Shown here: positions 22,109 to 31,499 of the stretch, one piece after another
How positions within the stretch are numbered: position 1 is the first letter of the stretch
Layout of the letters: each line of letters opens with the position of its first letter
From: Cupriavidus sp. AU9028
Lineage (GTDB): Bacteria; Pseudomonadota; Gammaproteobacteria; Burkholderiales; Burkholderiaceae
Reading direction: 5' to 3'
Length of the DNA: 64,000 nt
NCBI RefSeq assembly: GCF_019795295.1
Contig: NZ_JAIMCG010000009.1
Location: 1-64,000 of the forward strand
Made by a program: the position numbers and the translations under genes
The notes under the pieces: generated by a model
Seen by the model: only the letters and a program-made list of their open reading frames with translations
The model's database searches: none
What the model was told of the DNA's origin: nothing

Positions 22109-23260
22109 TTACTTGCCGCCGAGCGTTTCCAGCACGGTCCACTTGCCGCCGACCACCTTGTAGACGGTGATACCGCCGTCCTTCAGGTCGCCGCGCTGGT
22201 CGTACGCCAGCGTCTTGGTGGTCACCGCCGGCATGTTGGTCGCGGCCAGCACCGGCAGGTAGCGCGCCGGATCGGCCGAGCCGGCCTTGATCATCGCCGT
22301 CATCAGCGCGGTCGCGCCGTCGTAGGCATACGGCGAGTAGGTCTGCACCTTGCTGCCGAAGCGCTTCTCGTAGCGCTGCGCGTACGCAGCGCCGCCGGGC
22401 ATCTGCTCCAGCGGCAGACCGGCCAGCGACACCACGGTCCCCTCGGCGGCAGGGCCGGCCAGCTTCAGGAAGTTGTCGGTCTTGGACATCTCGCCCGACA
22501 CCAGCGGCGCCTTCAGGCCCAGTTCCTTGATCTGCTTGGCCATCGGCGCCGACTGCGTCTCCGCGCCGCCGAAGAAGATCACGTCCGGGTTGGACCGCTT
22601 GATATTCGTCAGCACGGCCTTGAAGTCCACCGCCTTGTCGTTGGTGTACTCGCGGCGCACGATCTTGCCGCCCGCCGCCTTGGCCGCCTTCTCGAACTCG
22701 TCGGCCAGACCCTGGCCGTAGGCGGTGCGATCGTCGACGATGGCGATGGTCTTCGCGTTCAGCTTCTTGACGACGAACGCGCCGATCACCGAGCCCTGCT
22801 GGGTGTCGGAAGTCATCATGCGGAAGGTCGTCTTGAAGCCCTGGCGGGTGTATTCCGGCGCGGTCGCCATGGCGATCTGGGCGATGCCGGCACGGTTGTA
22901 CACCGTCGAGGCGGGGATGCTGGTTCCCGAGTTGAAATGACCCAGCATGCCCTGGATGCCGGTGTCGACCAGCTTCTGCGCGACGACCGAGCCGGTCTTC
23001 GGATCGGCCTGGTCATCTTCCGAGACCAGCACGAACTTGACTTCCTTGCCGCCGATCTTCGGCTTGGTCGCGTTCATGTCCTCGATGGCGAGCACCACGC
23101 CGTTCTGCATGTCCTTGCCGTACTGCGCCTGGCCGCCGGTCATCGGCGCGGCGAAGCCGAGCTTGATTTCCTGGACCTGGGCGAACGCGGCCGAAGCGGC
23201 GGTCAGGCCGGTGGCGGCGAGTGCGACGGTCAGCGCCGTCTTGTGGAAAGTCGAGATCAT
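22109..23260 (-). CDS. Orphan branched-chain amino acid ABC transporter substrate-binding protein (LivK-like)
   Basis: Periplasmic type I binding protein of the Leu/Ile/Val family, 383 aa. It has a Sec signal peptide (residues 1 to about 26, ending ASAAFA before QVQEIKLG), then KLGFAAPMTGGQAQYGKDM and a LivK-type core (EDDQADPKTG, GHFNSGTSIPAS). The ATG at 23260 has GGAGAA upstream. No permease or ATPase gene is adjacent: it stands 148 bp downstream of putA on the same strand, so it must use a transporter encoded elsewhere. Whether it is cotranscribed with putA is unknown. The real ligand could be another amino acid. Confidence 0.87.
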   Translation of the reverse strand: MISTFHKTALTVALAATGLTAASAAFAQVQEIKLGFAAPMTGGQAQYGKDMQNGVVLAIEDMNATKPKIGGKEVKFVLVSEDDQADPKTGSVVAQKLVDTGIQGMLGHFNSGTSIPASTVYNRAGIAQIAMATAPEYTRQGFKTTFRMMTSDTQQGSVIGAFVVKKLNAKTIAIVDDRTAYGQGLADEFEKAAKAAGGKIVRREYTNDKAVDFKAVLTNIKRSNPDVIFFGGAETQSAPMAKQIKELGLKAPLVSGEMSKTDNFLKLAGPAAEGTVVSLAGLPLEQMPGGAAYAQRYEKRFGSKVQTYSPYAYDGATALMTAMIKAGSADPARYLPVLAATNMPAVTTKTLAYDQRGDLKDGGITVYKVVGGKWTVLETLGGK

Positions 23261-23408
23261 CCGTTCTCCTTCGTGGCCGGTAGGCCGGTTCACAGCACCT
23301 GTCGATGCGTTCGGCCCGCCACGGGTGCGGGCCACGCCTTCTTGTCACGGGCGGCGGGATCGCCGCCGCACCGCGTTCTCCACCCGGACGATCGCGCCGG
23401 CTTTCCTG

Positions 23409-26400
23409 TCAGCCGATCGTCATCAGGTTCGCATTGCCGCCCGCGGCGGCCGTGTTGACCGACAGCGCGCGCTCCATCAGCAGGCGTTCGAGCGCAATCG
23501 CACTTTCGCCGTGATTCAGGCCCTGCACGCCGACGATCGGCCCCTGGCGCTGCGCGACCCGCTCGCAGACCGCGCGCAGCTGGTCCGAATCGCCATGATG
23601 CAGCACGGCGTCGAAGAACACGTCCTCTGCACTCCAGTCGGCCACCAGGCGGACGCGCGATTGTACTGCCTTGGGCAAGCGCGCATGCAAGGCACGGGCA
23701 GTGGCGTCGTCGGCCCACAACGCGGTGGAACCGACCGCCAGCACCGCGGCCAGCTGGGTGGCCAGGTCCGCTTCGTTCTGCGCCAGGCACAGCACCGCCA
23801 CGCGCGGCGATACGGTGTACGTATTGCGCTCGCCGGTGGGACCGGCCAGCGTGATGGTGCGGCCGGACGGCGAGGCGGCATGGAAACGGTCGCACAGTTC
23901 GCCCAGGCCCGGCATCGTGTTCGCCCACTCGCTCAGTGCCGTCCACGCCGCCGCCGCCTCCCTGGCCAGCAGCGGACCGCTTTCCGAGGCGCGTTGCAGA
24001 TCCTCGGCACGCAGCGCCTGTACCAGGCCGTCCTGCGGACAGACCGACAGCAGCCGGTGCAGGTACAGCGGGCCGCCCGCCTTCGGACCGGTGCCGGACA
24101 GCCCTTCGCCGCCGAACGGCTGCACGCCCACCACCGCGCCCACGATATTGCGGTTCACATACAGATTGCCGACGTGCGCGCGCCGCACGATGCGGTCGAT
24201 GGTTTCGTCGATACGGGTGTGCACGCCCATGGTCAGACCATAGCCGGTGCCATTGACGTCGTCGAGCAGCGCATCGAGCTGCGGGCGGGCAAAGCGCACC
24301 ACGTGCAGCACCGGGCCGAACACCTCGCGCTTCAGTTCGTGCAGGCTGTCCAGCTCGATCAGCGTCGGCGGCACGAAGGTGCCATTGCGGCAAGCCGGCG
24401 ACTGCGCCGCTTCCGCATCGACCTGATGCACGCGCCGGCCCTTGGCCCGCATCGCCTCGATATGGCCGACGATGCCGGCGCGCGCCTCCTCGTCGATCAC
24501 CGGACCCACGTCGGTGGACAGCCGGTCGGGATTGCCCATGGTCAGCTCGGCCATCGCGCCCTTGAGCATTTCCAGCACGCGGTCGGCCACATCCTCCTGC
24601 AGGCACAGCACGCGCAGCGCCGAGCAACGCTGGCCGGCCGAATCGAAGGCGGACGACACCACGTCCGCGACCACCTGCTCGGCCAGCGCCGACGAATCGA
24701 CGATCATCGCGTTCTGTCCGCCCGTTTCCGCGATCAGCGGCACCGGACGGCCAGCGGCGTCCAGGCGCCCCGCCAGATTGCGTTGCAGGATCCGCGCGAC
24801 TTCGGTGGAGCCGGTGAACATCACCCCCTTGACGCGGGTATCGCCGACCAGCGCCGCACCGACCGTCTCGCCGCGTCCGGGCAGCAGCTGCACCGCCCCC
24901 GCGGGAATGCCGGCCTCGCGCAGCAGGCGCACCGTCTGCGCGGCGATCAGCGGGGTCTGCTCGGCCGGCTTGGCCAGCACCGTGTTGCCCGCGGCGAGCG
25001 CCGCGGCGACCTGTCCGGTGAAGATGGCCAGCGGGAAATTCCACGGGCTGATGCAGACCACCGGGCCCAGCGGCCGGTGCGTGTCGTTGGAGAAGCGCTC
25101 GCGCACCTGCACCGCGTAGTAGCGCAGGAAGTCCACCGCCTCGCGCACTTCCGCGATCGCGTTCGAGAAGGTCTTGCCCGCCTCGCGCATGATCACGCCC
25201 ATCAGCGGCTGCATCTGTGCTTCCATCAGGTCGGCGGCGCGCTCCAGCGCCGCGGCGCGGTCCTCCGGCATGGTGGCCTGCCAGATTGGCGCGGCATTGA
25301 CGGCCTCCTGCAGCGCGGCCTCGACGTCGGCGGCACTGGCTTCGGTCACGTGGCCGACGATGTCGCGATGGTCGGCGGGATTGCGCACCGGGGCGGTCTC
25401 GCCGCCGCCGGGCGCTTCGCTGCCCAGCAGCGGACCAGCCGTCAGCACTTCGCTGGTGCCGTGCAGCAGCGCCGAGGACAGCGAAGCGAGGCGATGCTCG
25501 TTGGACAGATCGAGGCCGGCGGAATTGGCGCGCTTGTCGCCGTACAGGTGGCGCGGCTGCGGAATGCGCGGATGCGGCAGGCCCAGTTCGCCCTCGTCCC
25601 GGTGCAACCGTTCGATCTGCATCACCGGGTCGGCCACCAGCTCGTCCAGCGACACGGTGTCGTCGGCAATGCGGTTGACGAAGGAGGTATTGGCGCCGTT
25701 CTCCAGCAGCCGGCGCACCAGGTAGGCCAGCAGCGTCTCGTGCGTGCCGACCGGCGCGTAGATGCGGCAGGGCCGATTCAGCTTGCCGTCCGCCACCGGG
25801 CCGACCACCTGCTCGTACAGCGGCTCGCCCATGCCGTGCAGGCACTGGAATTCGTACTGGCCGGGGTAATAGCTGTGACCGGCGATCTGGTAGATCGCCG
25901 ACATGGTGTGCGCGTTGTGCGTGGCGAACTGCGGGTAGATCGCGTCGGGCGCCGCCAGCAGCTTGCGCGCGCAGGCGACGTACGACACATCGGTGTAGAC
26001 CTTGCGCGTATAGACCGGATACCCCTCCAGGCCGTCGATCTGCGCACGCTTGATTTCGCTGTCCCAGTAGGCGCCCTTGACCAGGCGGATCATCAGGCGA
26101 TGGCGGCTGCGGCGCGCCAGGTCGATCACGTAGTCGATCACGAACGGGCAGCGCTTCTGGTAGGCCTGCACGACGAAGCCAATGCCGTTCCAGCCGGCCA
26201 GTTCCGGTTCGAAACAGAGCCGCTCCAGCAGGTCCAGCGAGATTTCCAGGCGATCCGCTTCCTCGGCATCGATATTGATGCCGATGTCGACCTCGCGCGC
26301 CAGCAGCGTCAGCGACTTGAGCCGCTCGTACAGCTCGCCGATGACGCGCTCGTGCTGCGCGCGGCTGTAGCGCGGATGCAGTGCGGACAGCTTGATCGAG

Positions 26401-27374
26401 ATGCCCGGCCCTTCGTAGATGCCGCGGCCGCGCGAGGCCTGGCCGATCGCACGGATGGCCTGCTCGTAGGACGCCAGGTAGCGCTGCGCATCGGCCTCCG
26501 TCATGGCCGCCTCGCCCAGCATGTCGTAGGAGTAGCGGAAGCCCTGCGCCTCGTACTTGCGCGCGTTGGCCAGCGCCTCGGAAATCGTCTCGCCGGTGAC
26601 GAACTGCTCGCCCATCAGGCGCATCGCCATGTCCACGCCCTTGCGGATCAGCGGCTCGCCGCCCTTGCCGATGATGCGCGTCAGCGCCGTGGTCAGTCCC
26701 GCCTCGTTGTGGGTGGAGACCAGCTTGCCCGTCAGCAGCAGGCCCCAGGTCGCCGCATTGACGAACAGCGACGGGCTCTGGCCAAGGTGGGACTGCCAGT
26801 TGGCGCCGCTGATCTTGTCGCGGATCAGCGCGTCCCGCGTCGCCTTGTCGGGGATGCGCAGCAGCGCCTCGGCCAGGCACATCAGCGCCACGCCCTCCTG
26901 CGAGGACAGCGAGAACTCCTGGATCAGCCCCTGCACCAGCCCTTCGCGGCCGGTGCCCACCTTCTGGTCGCGCAGCTTCTGCGCCAGCTTGCGCGCCATC
27001 GCCATCGCGGCGTCGGCCTGCGCCCTGGGCAAGCGCGCCTGCTCCAGCAGCACCGGCACGCATTCGGTCTCGGGCCGGCGGTAGGCGGAGGTAATGGCAG
27101 CGCGCAGCACCGACTGCGGCTGCACGCTCTGCGCGAACTCCAGGAACGGTTGGGGCGGGGCGTCAGCCGCCGTTTCCCCCGTCTCGCCGGCCTCGCCGTC
27201 GTCGCGCGTCTCCGCGCCAGCGAAGGGCGCCTGCCCCTGCTCGATCTGCTCCAGGTACGAGAAGATCGCCTGCTTGATCAGCCAGTGCGGCGTACGGTCG
27301 ATCGATTGCGCGGCGCGCTTCAGGCGCTCGCGGGAAGCGTCGTCAAGCTTGACGCCCAGGGTGGTGGCTGCCAT
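23409..27374 (-). CDS. putA: Trifunctional PutA: transcriptional repressor, proline dehydrogenase, P5C dehydrogenase
   Basis: Oxidises proline to glutamate in two steps (FAD then NAD+) and represses its own gene when proline is absent. The 1321-aa chain begins with a ribbon-helix-helix DNA-binding segment (about residues 1-50, LGVKLDDASRERLKRAAQ). The proline dehydrogenase barrel follows, with SIKLSALHPRY and IRLVKGAYWDSE. The aldehyde dehydrogenase domain has general base E883 (AETGGQNAM) and nucleophile C917 (SAGQRCSAL). A C-terminal ALDH-like segment completes the long form. The ATG at 27374 starts the RHH; earlier in-frame codons lie in the operator region. Three candidate PutA operators lie 93-141 bp upstream. 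Confidence 0.97.
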   Translation of the reverse strand: MAATTLGVKLDDASRERLKRAAQSIDRTPHWLIKQAIFSYLEQIEQGQAPFAGAETRDDGEAGETGETAADAPPQPFLEFAQSVQPQSVLRAAITSAYRRPETECVPVLLEQARLPRAQADAAMAMARKLAQKLRDQKVGTGREGLVQGLIQEFSLSSQEGVALMCLAEALLRIPDKATRDALIRDKISGANWQSHLGQSPSLFVNAATWGLLLTGKLVSTHNEAGLTTALTRIIGKGGEPLIRKGVDMAMRLMGEQFVTGETISEALANARKYEAQGFRYSYDMLGEAAMTEADAQRYLASYEQAIRAIGQASRGRGIYEGPGISIKLSALHPRYSRAQHERVIGELYERLKSLTLLAREVDIGINIDAEEADRLEISLDLLERLCFEPELAGWNGIGFVVQAYQKRCPFVIDYVIDLARRSRHRLMIRLVKGAYWDSEIKRAQIDGLEGYPVYTRKVYTDVSYVACARKLLAAPDAIYPQFATHNAHTMSAIYQIAGHSYYPGQYEFQCLHGMGEPLYEQVVGPVADGKLNRPCRIYAPVGTHETLLAYLVRRLLENGANTSFVNRIADDTVSLDELVADPVMQIERLHRDEGELGLPHPRIPQPRHLYGDKRANSAGLDLSNEHRLASLSSALLHGTSEVLTAGPLLGSEAPGGGETAPVRNPADHRDIVGHVTEASAADVEAALQEAVNAAPIWQATMPEDRAAALERAADLMEAQMQPLMGVIMREAGKTFSNAIAEVREAVDFLRYYAVQVRERFSNDTHRPLGPVVCISPWNFPLAIFTGQVAAALAAGNTVLAKPAEQTPLIAAQTVRLLREAGIPAGAVQLLPGRGETVGAALVGDTRVKGVMFTGSTEVARILQRNLAGRLDAAGRPVPLIAETGGQNAMIVDSSALAEQVVADVVSSAFDSAGQRCSALRVLCLQEDVADRVLEMLKGAMAELTMGNPDRLSTDVGPVIDEEARAGIVGHIEAMRAKGRRVHQVDAEAAQSPACRNGTFVPPTLIELDSLHELKREVFGPVLHVVRFARPQLDALLDDVNGTGYGLTMGVHTRIDETIDRIVRRAHVGNLYVNRNIVGAVVGVQPFGGEGLSGTGPKAGGPLYLHRLLSVCPQDGLVQALRAEDLQRASESGPLLAREAAAAWTALSEWANTMPGLGELCDRFHAASPSGRTITLAGPTGERNTYTVSPRVAVLCLAQNEADLATQLAAVLAVGSTALWADDATARALHARLPKAVQSRVRLVADWSAEDVFFDAVLHHGDSDQLRAVCERVAQRQGPIVGVQGLNHGESAIALERLLMERALSVNTAAAGGNANLMTIG

Positions 27375-27466
27375 GCAGGAATACTCCGGAAGGGAACGGG
27401 ACGAGCGAGTCCGCATCGCTGCGACCCGCCAGGCTGGCGCGATCTTACTCCCGGGGCAGTCAAAGG

Positions 27467-27515
27467 TGCAACCAATTGCAACCATGGGGTTAACCCGCCC
27501 GCCCAGGGTGCAACC
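27467..27515. promoter_or_regulatory. Candidate PutA operator cluster
   Basis: Three copies of TGCAACC, the complement of the PutA recognition core GTTGCA, occur at 27467-27473, 27477-27483 and 27509-27515. The first two are spaced exactly 10 bp apart, one helical turn. They fill the gap between priA and putA, where autorepression is expected. Binding is inferred from the E. coli PutA consensus. Confidence 0.7.
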
Positions 27516-27522
27516 TTACCGA

Positions 27523-29871
27523 TCAGATCCGCAGGGGGTCGATCTCCAGCTGCCAGCGCACCCCTTTCACCTCGGCGGCGACCTGCGGCAAGCGGTCCGT
27601 CCAGCCGGACAGGAATCGCTGCAGGGCGGCGCGCGCTCCGCTCTCGATCAGCATCTGCGCGCGCTCCCGTCCGGCGATACGAACCATCGACATCGGCACC
27701 GGATCCTGCACGAAGATCTCGCTGCTGCTGCCGTCCTCGTCCTCGGCAAGCAGCGCCCCGGCGGCGCGCAGGAACGCCAGCGCGCGCTCCAGCTCGCGGT
27801 GCTCGGCCGTCAGCAAGGCCTGATGGACGAAGGGCGGCAAGCCGGCCTGGCGCCGCTCGCGCAGCTGGGCAGCGGCAAAGCCGTCGTAGTCGTGCCGCAG
27901 CAGCGCCTGTAGCGCCGGCGCATCCGGGTAGCGGGTCTGGATCAGTACCTCGCCCGGCAGGCCGGCCCGGCCCGCGCGGCCCGATACCTGCATCAGCGAG
28001 GCGAACAGATGTTCCGCGGCGCGAAAGTCATGGCTGAACATCGCGGCGTCGGGATGGACGATGCCCACCAGCGTCACCCGCTGGAAGTCATGCCCTTTGG
28101 CGATCATCTGGGTGCCGACCAGGATGTCGACCTCGCCCGCGTGGACCTCGTCGAACATCGCCTGGGCGCTGCCCTTGCGGCGGGTCGAGTCGGCATCGAT
28201 GCGCGCGATGCGCGCTTGCGGGAAGCGCGCGGCCAGCGCTTCCTCGATTCGTTGCGTGCCCCGTCCGAGCGGGGCGATGTCCACGTTGCCGCAGTCCGGG
28301 CAATGATGGGGCACGCGCGCCTCCAGCCCGCAATGATGGCAGCGCAGGCAACGCTCCGGACGGTGCAGCACCAGGTAGGCCGAGCAACGGGAACAGCCCG
28401 ACAGCCAGCCGCAGCTGTCGCAGGCGATCACCGGCGCGTACCCGCGCCGGTTCAGGAACAGCAGGCTTTGTTCGCCGCGCGCCAGCCGCTGCTCGATGCC
28501 CTGCAACAGCGGCGCCGACAGCCCCTCGAACAACTGGCGCTGCCGTTGCCGCTCGTGGTTCAGGTCGATCAGCCGCACCGACGGCAGCACCGCCTGCGCC
28601 TGGGCCCGCTCGCGCAGCACCAGCTTGCGGTAGGCGCCCTGCTCCGCACGCCACCAGCTCTCCATCGATGGCGTGGCCGAGCCCAGCACGATCGGGATGC
28701 CCAGCTGCTTGGCGCGCCAGACCGCCAGGTCGCGCGCAGAATAGCGCAAGCCCTCCTGCTGCTTGTAGGAGGTATCGTGTTCCTCGTCGACCACGATCAG
28801 CTTCAGGCCCGGAAGCGACGCCAGCACCGCCATCCGCGTGCCGAGCACGATCCTCGCCTCGCCCCGGTGCGCGGCAATCCAGTGCAGCGTCCGCTCCTGG
28901 TCCGCCATGCCGCTGTGCAGCAGCGCCACCGGCAGGTCGGGAAAGCGCGACGCCACACGCTCGCGCAGCTGGGGTGTCAGGTTGATTTCGGGCACCAGCA
29001 GCAGCGCCTGCGCATCGGGCTCGCGCGCCAGCACGGCAGCGATCGCGTGCAGGTACACCTCGGTCTTGCCGCTGCCCGTCACGCCATGCAGCAGGAAGGG
29101 CGTGAACGCGCTGGCCTGCGCAATCTGCTCCACGGCAGACCGCTGCTCGTCATTCAGCGGCGGCGGCGTGGTCGGCGTGTCTGCCGACTCGGCTTGCCGG
29201 GGAGCGGTGTCCAGCAACGGCCGGTCGATGCCCTGCGCCTGTAGCCATCCCTGCGCCACCCACTCTGCCAGGCGCGCCGGCGCCGCGGTGCACAGGGCAC
29301 GCGCGTCGTCTTGCGTCAGCGACTCGTTGCGCTCGCTGGCCGCCACAAGCGCCAGCGCCAATGCCCGTACCGAGCGGGCGCGAGCAGGAACGGCGGCGAG
29401 CAGCGCGTCGGCGCAGCCAGGCGCCAACCGGTAGCGCTCGGTCCGCGTACGGGCGGCCAGCCGCCCCCAACCTTCCGGATCGCGCAGGCCGGGCGGCAGC
29501 GCGGGCAGCATCACCTCGCCCAGCCGCCGGTGATAGTAGCTGGCGGCAAAGCGCATCATCGCCAGCCATTGTGCCGACAGCGGTCGCAGCCAGCCGGCGC
29601 GCGCCGAGACCTCGCGCAATTTGTCATGCGGCACGTCGGTGCTGGCGATGCCGCCCAGTACCACTGCCGCCACCGAGCGCCGCCCGAACGGCACCACCGC
29701 CAGCTCCCCTGCTCCGGGCGCGGGGCCTGGCGGTGTGCTGTAGTCGAACGCGTCGTCGGCCGGCGTGTCGAGCGCAACCCGTACCAGTCCGGCGGCCCCC
29801 GCTGCGCCTGCGGCGGGGTCGCCAGACTTCATTAGGGTGCCGGAGACGGGCGCGGCGGCCGGATGGGACAT
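27523..29871 (-). CDS. priA: Primosomal protein N' (replication restart helicase PriA)
   Basis: Superfamily 2 DNA helicase that reloads the replisome at stalled forks. The N-terminal 3'-DNA-binding domain is followed by Walker A GVTGSGKTEVY, Walker B VVDEEHDTSYKQ and GSATPS. The zinc-binding insert is seen as CDSCGWLSGCSRC plus CLRCHHCG and CPDCGN, eight cysteines in four pairs. The start is uncertain: the ATG at 29871 (782 aa) is used, while one at 29832 would give a shorter N terminus closer to the family, and neither has a strong SD. It is the first gene upstream of putA in the same direction. Confidence 0.94.
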   Translation of the reverse strand: MSHPAAAPVSGTLMKSGDPAAGAAGAAGLVRVALDTPADDAFDYSTPPGPAPGAGELAVVPFGRRSVAAVVLGGIASTDVPHDKLREVSARAGWLRPLSAQWLAMMRFAASYYHRRLGEVMLPALPPGLRDPEGWGRLAARTRTERYRLAPGCADALLAAVPARARSVRALALALVAASERNESLTQDDARALCTAAPARLAEWVAQGWLQAQGIDRPLLDTAPRQAESADTPTTPPPLNDEQRSAVEQIAQASAFTPFLLHGVTGSGKTEVYLHAIAAVLAREPDAQALLLVPEINLTPQLRERVASRFPDLPVALLHSGMADQERTLHWIAAHRGEARIVLGTRMAVLASLPGLKLIVVDEEHDTSYKQQEGLRYSARDLAVWRAKQLGIPIVLGSATPSMESWWRAEQGAYRKLVLRERAQAQAVLPSVRLIDLNHERQRQRQLFEGLSAPLLQGIEQRLARGEQSLLFLNRRGYAPVIACDSCGWLSGCSRCSAYLVLHRPERCLRCHHCGLEARVPHHCPDCGNVDIAPLGRGTQRIEEALAARFPQARIARIDADSTRRKGSAQAMFDEVHAGEVDILVGTQMIAKGHDFQRVTLVGIVHPDAAMFSHDFRAAEHLFASLMQVSGRAGRAGLPGEVLIQTRYPDAPALQALLRHDYDGFAAAQLRERRQAGLPPFVHQALLTAEHRELERALAFLRAAGALLAEDEDGSSSEIFVQDPVPMSMVRIAGRERAQMLIESGARAALQRFLSGWTDRLPQVAAEVKGVRWQLEIDPLRI

Positions 29872-30062
29872 GGTGGATCGACGCGTTGCTACGGGAAAGG
29901 ATCGGTGCGGACGGGAAGCAGGCGCGCCGGCAAGAGCAACGGGGATGCGCCAGTCAGGTGAAGGACAAGGCTCTCGCACCGCAGCAAGAACTTAAAGTAA
30001 AACTTGAAATGCCGGCCTAAGTCGATGATACAGGAGGGGTTTTCCCGCCTCTCCACAGCGGC

Positions 30063-30071
30063 TGTGGATAA
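30063..30071 (-). promoter_or_regulatory. DnaA box (TTATCCACA)
   Basis: Read on the minus strand the site is TTATCCACA, the strongest form of the DnaA box. It overlaps the right arm of the dyad at 30052-30068. Function is unknown. Confidence 0.55.
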
Positions 30072-30241
30072 CTTTGTTGAAAACTTGCCTCCGCTGCCCG
30101 GAAAGGCGCGTGCCACAAGGGTTTGCGGGCAATCCACGCCTCTGGGTCAAACTCTACAAAGCCAGAAAAATCAAACACTTAGCTGCTGGGCGCCAAGCCG
30201 GTGCCGGGGCCGGCGGTCGTGCAGTGCGGCAAGCCCATCTT

Positions 30242-30250
30242 TGTGCATAA
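30242..30250 (-). promoter_or_regulatory. DnaA box (TTATGCACA)
   Basis: TTATGCACA on the minus strand fits the DnaA consensus TTWTNCACA. It has the same orientation as the box about 180 bp away. Confidence 0.45.
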
Positions 30251-30347
30251 GTCAAGCCTTGACAGCGCAAAATCAGCCACACACACGCACAGTCCTGCAC
30301 CACGATGTAGCGACGCACGCACTTCCCAGCACTGCGGCGAGCCCCGC

Positions 30348-31439
30348 TTACCGTTGGCCGTGGCGTAGCCGCCGACTGTAGCCGTGCACCTCGTCCACCA
30401 GGACTTCCACGCTGGCGGGCGGCGTGAATTGCGAGATGCCGTGGCCAAGATTGAACACATGCCCGTCGCTGCCCCCGCCCGCGGCGTAGTCGTCCAGAAC
30501 CCGGCGTACCTGCTCGCGGATCGCCTGCTCGGGCGCGAACAGCACGCTCGGATCCAGGTTACCCTGCAGCGCGACCTTGCCAGCCGTGCGCCGGCGCGCC
30601 GAGGCCAGATTGACGGTCCAGTCCAGACCCACGGCGTCCGCGCCGATGCCGGCAATCTGCTCCAGCCACAGTCCACCGCCCTTGGTGAAAACGATGACCG
30701 GCACCGTCTCGCCATCGCGCTGCCGTTGCAGGCGCCCAACCACGCGCGCCAGGTAATCGAGGGAGAACGTCTGGTAGATGCCGTCGGCCAGCGTGCCGCC
30801 CCAGGTATCGAACAGCATCACTGCCTGCGCGCCCGCCTCGATCTGCGCATTCAGATAGTGGGTGACGGCCTGTGCGTTGATGTCCAGGATCCGGTGCATC
30901 AGGTCGGGCCGGCCGTACAGCATTGCCTTGACGGTACGGAAGTCGTCCGAACCGCCGCCTTCGACCATATAGCAGGCCAGCGTCCATGGGCTACCGGAGA
31001 AGCCGATCAGCGGCACCCGCTGCTTGCCGTCCTGAGACAGCGCGCGCCGGATCTCCGTCACGGCATCGAAGACATATTGCAGGTTCGCCATATCCGGAAC
31101 CGCCAGCCGCGCCACGTCCGCTTCCGTGCGCAATGGATGGGCGAAGCGCGGACCCTCGCCCTGCGCAAAGGACAACCCGAGCCCCATGGCATCCGGCACC
31201 GTCAGGATGTCGGAGAACAGGATGGCCGCATCGAGGGGAAAGCGGTCCAGCGGCTGCAACGTGACTTCGGTCGCAAACGCCGGATTCTTGGCCAGACCCA
31301 GAAAGCTGCCGGCCCGCGCACGGGTCGCATTGTATTCCGGGAGGTAGCGGCCCGCCTGGCGCATCAGCCACAGCGGGGTGTACTCGGTCGGCTGCCGGCG
31401 CAGTGCGCGCAGGAAAGTATCGTTCTGCAGTGCGGTCAT
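30348..31439 (-). CDS. hemE: Uroporphyrinogen III decarboxylase
   Basis: Decarboxylates uroporphyrinogen III to coproporphyrinogen III in cytoplasmic heme synthesis, one step before HemN/HemF. The 363-aa protein has the conserved N-terminal [13 protein letters not shown], the active-site loop [29 protein letters not shown] and the C-terminal NLGHGI. The second of two closely spaced ATGs (31445 and 31439) is chosen because GAGGG then has better spacing. It lies 60 bp downstream of the hydrolase gene and upstream of priA on the same strand. Confidence 0.95.
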   Translation of the reverse strand: MTALQNDTFLRALRRQPTEYTPLWLMRQAGRYLPEYNATRARAGSFLGLAKNPAFATEVTLQPLDRFPLDAAILFSDILTVPDAMGLGLSFAQGEGPRFAHPLRTEADVARLAVPDMANLQYVFDAVTEIRRALSQDGKQRVPLIGFSGSPWTLACYMVEGGGSDDFRTVKAMLYGRPDLMHRILDINAQAVTHYLNAQIEAGAQAVMLFDTWGGTLADGIYQTFSLDYLARVVGRLQRQRDGETVPVIVFTKGGGLWLEQIAGIGADAVGLDWTVNLASARRRTAGKVALQGNLDPSVLFAPEQAIREQVRRVLDDYAAGGGSDGHVFNLGHGISQFTPPASVEVLVDEVHGYSRRLRHGQR

Positions 31440-31499
31440 GGTCATCCCTCGTCAGCCCGCCATTCTACGGGATGACCGTGCCGAAAATCCCGCGGCGCG

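Larger units (their letters stand above)
29872..30347. other. 476-bp gap between hemE and priA with two DnaA boxes
   Basis: No gene is supportable here. The stretch is AT-richer than its surroundings. It holds two perfect DnaA-box matches (30063-30071 and 30242-30250) and a dyad TCCACAGC-G-GCTGTGGA (30052-30068) that overlaps the first box. The priA promoter must also lie here. Confidence 0.6.

Noticed and set aside
22947-28037. Very long open frame on the plus strand opposite putA and priA
   Set aside because: High-GC antisense shadow of PutA; composition is unlike a real protein and it spans two well-supported genes and an operator region.
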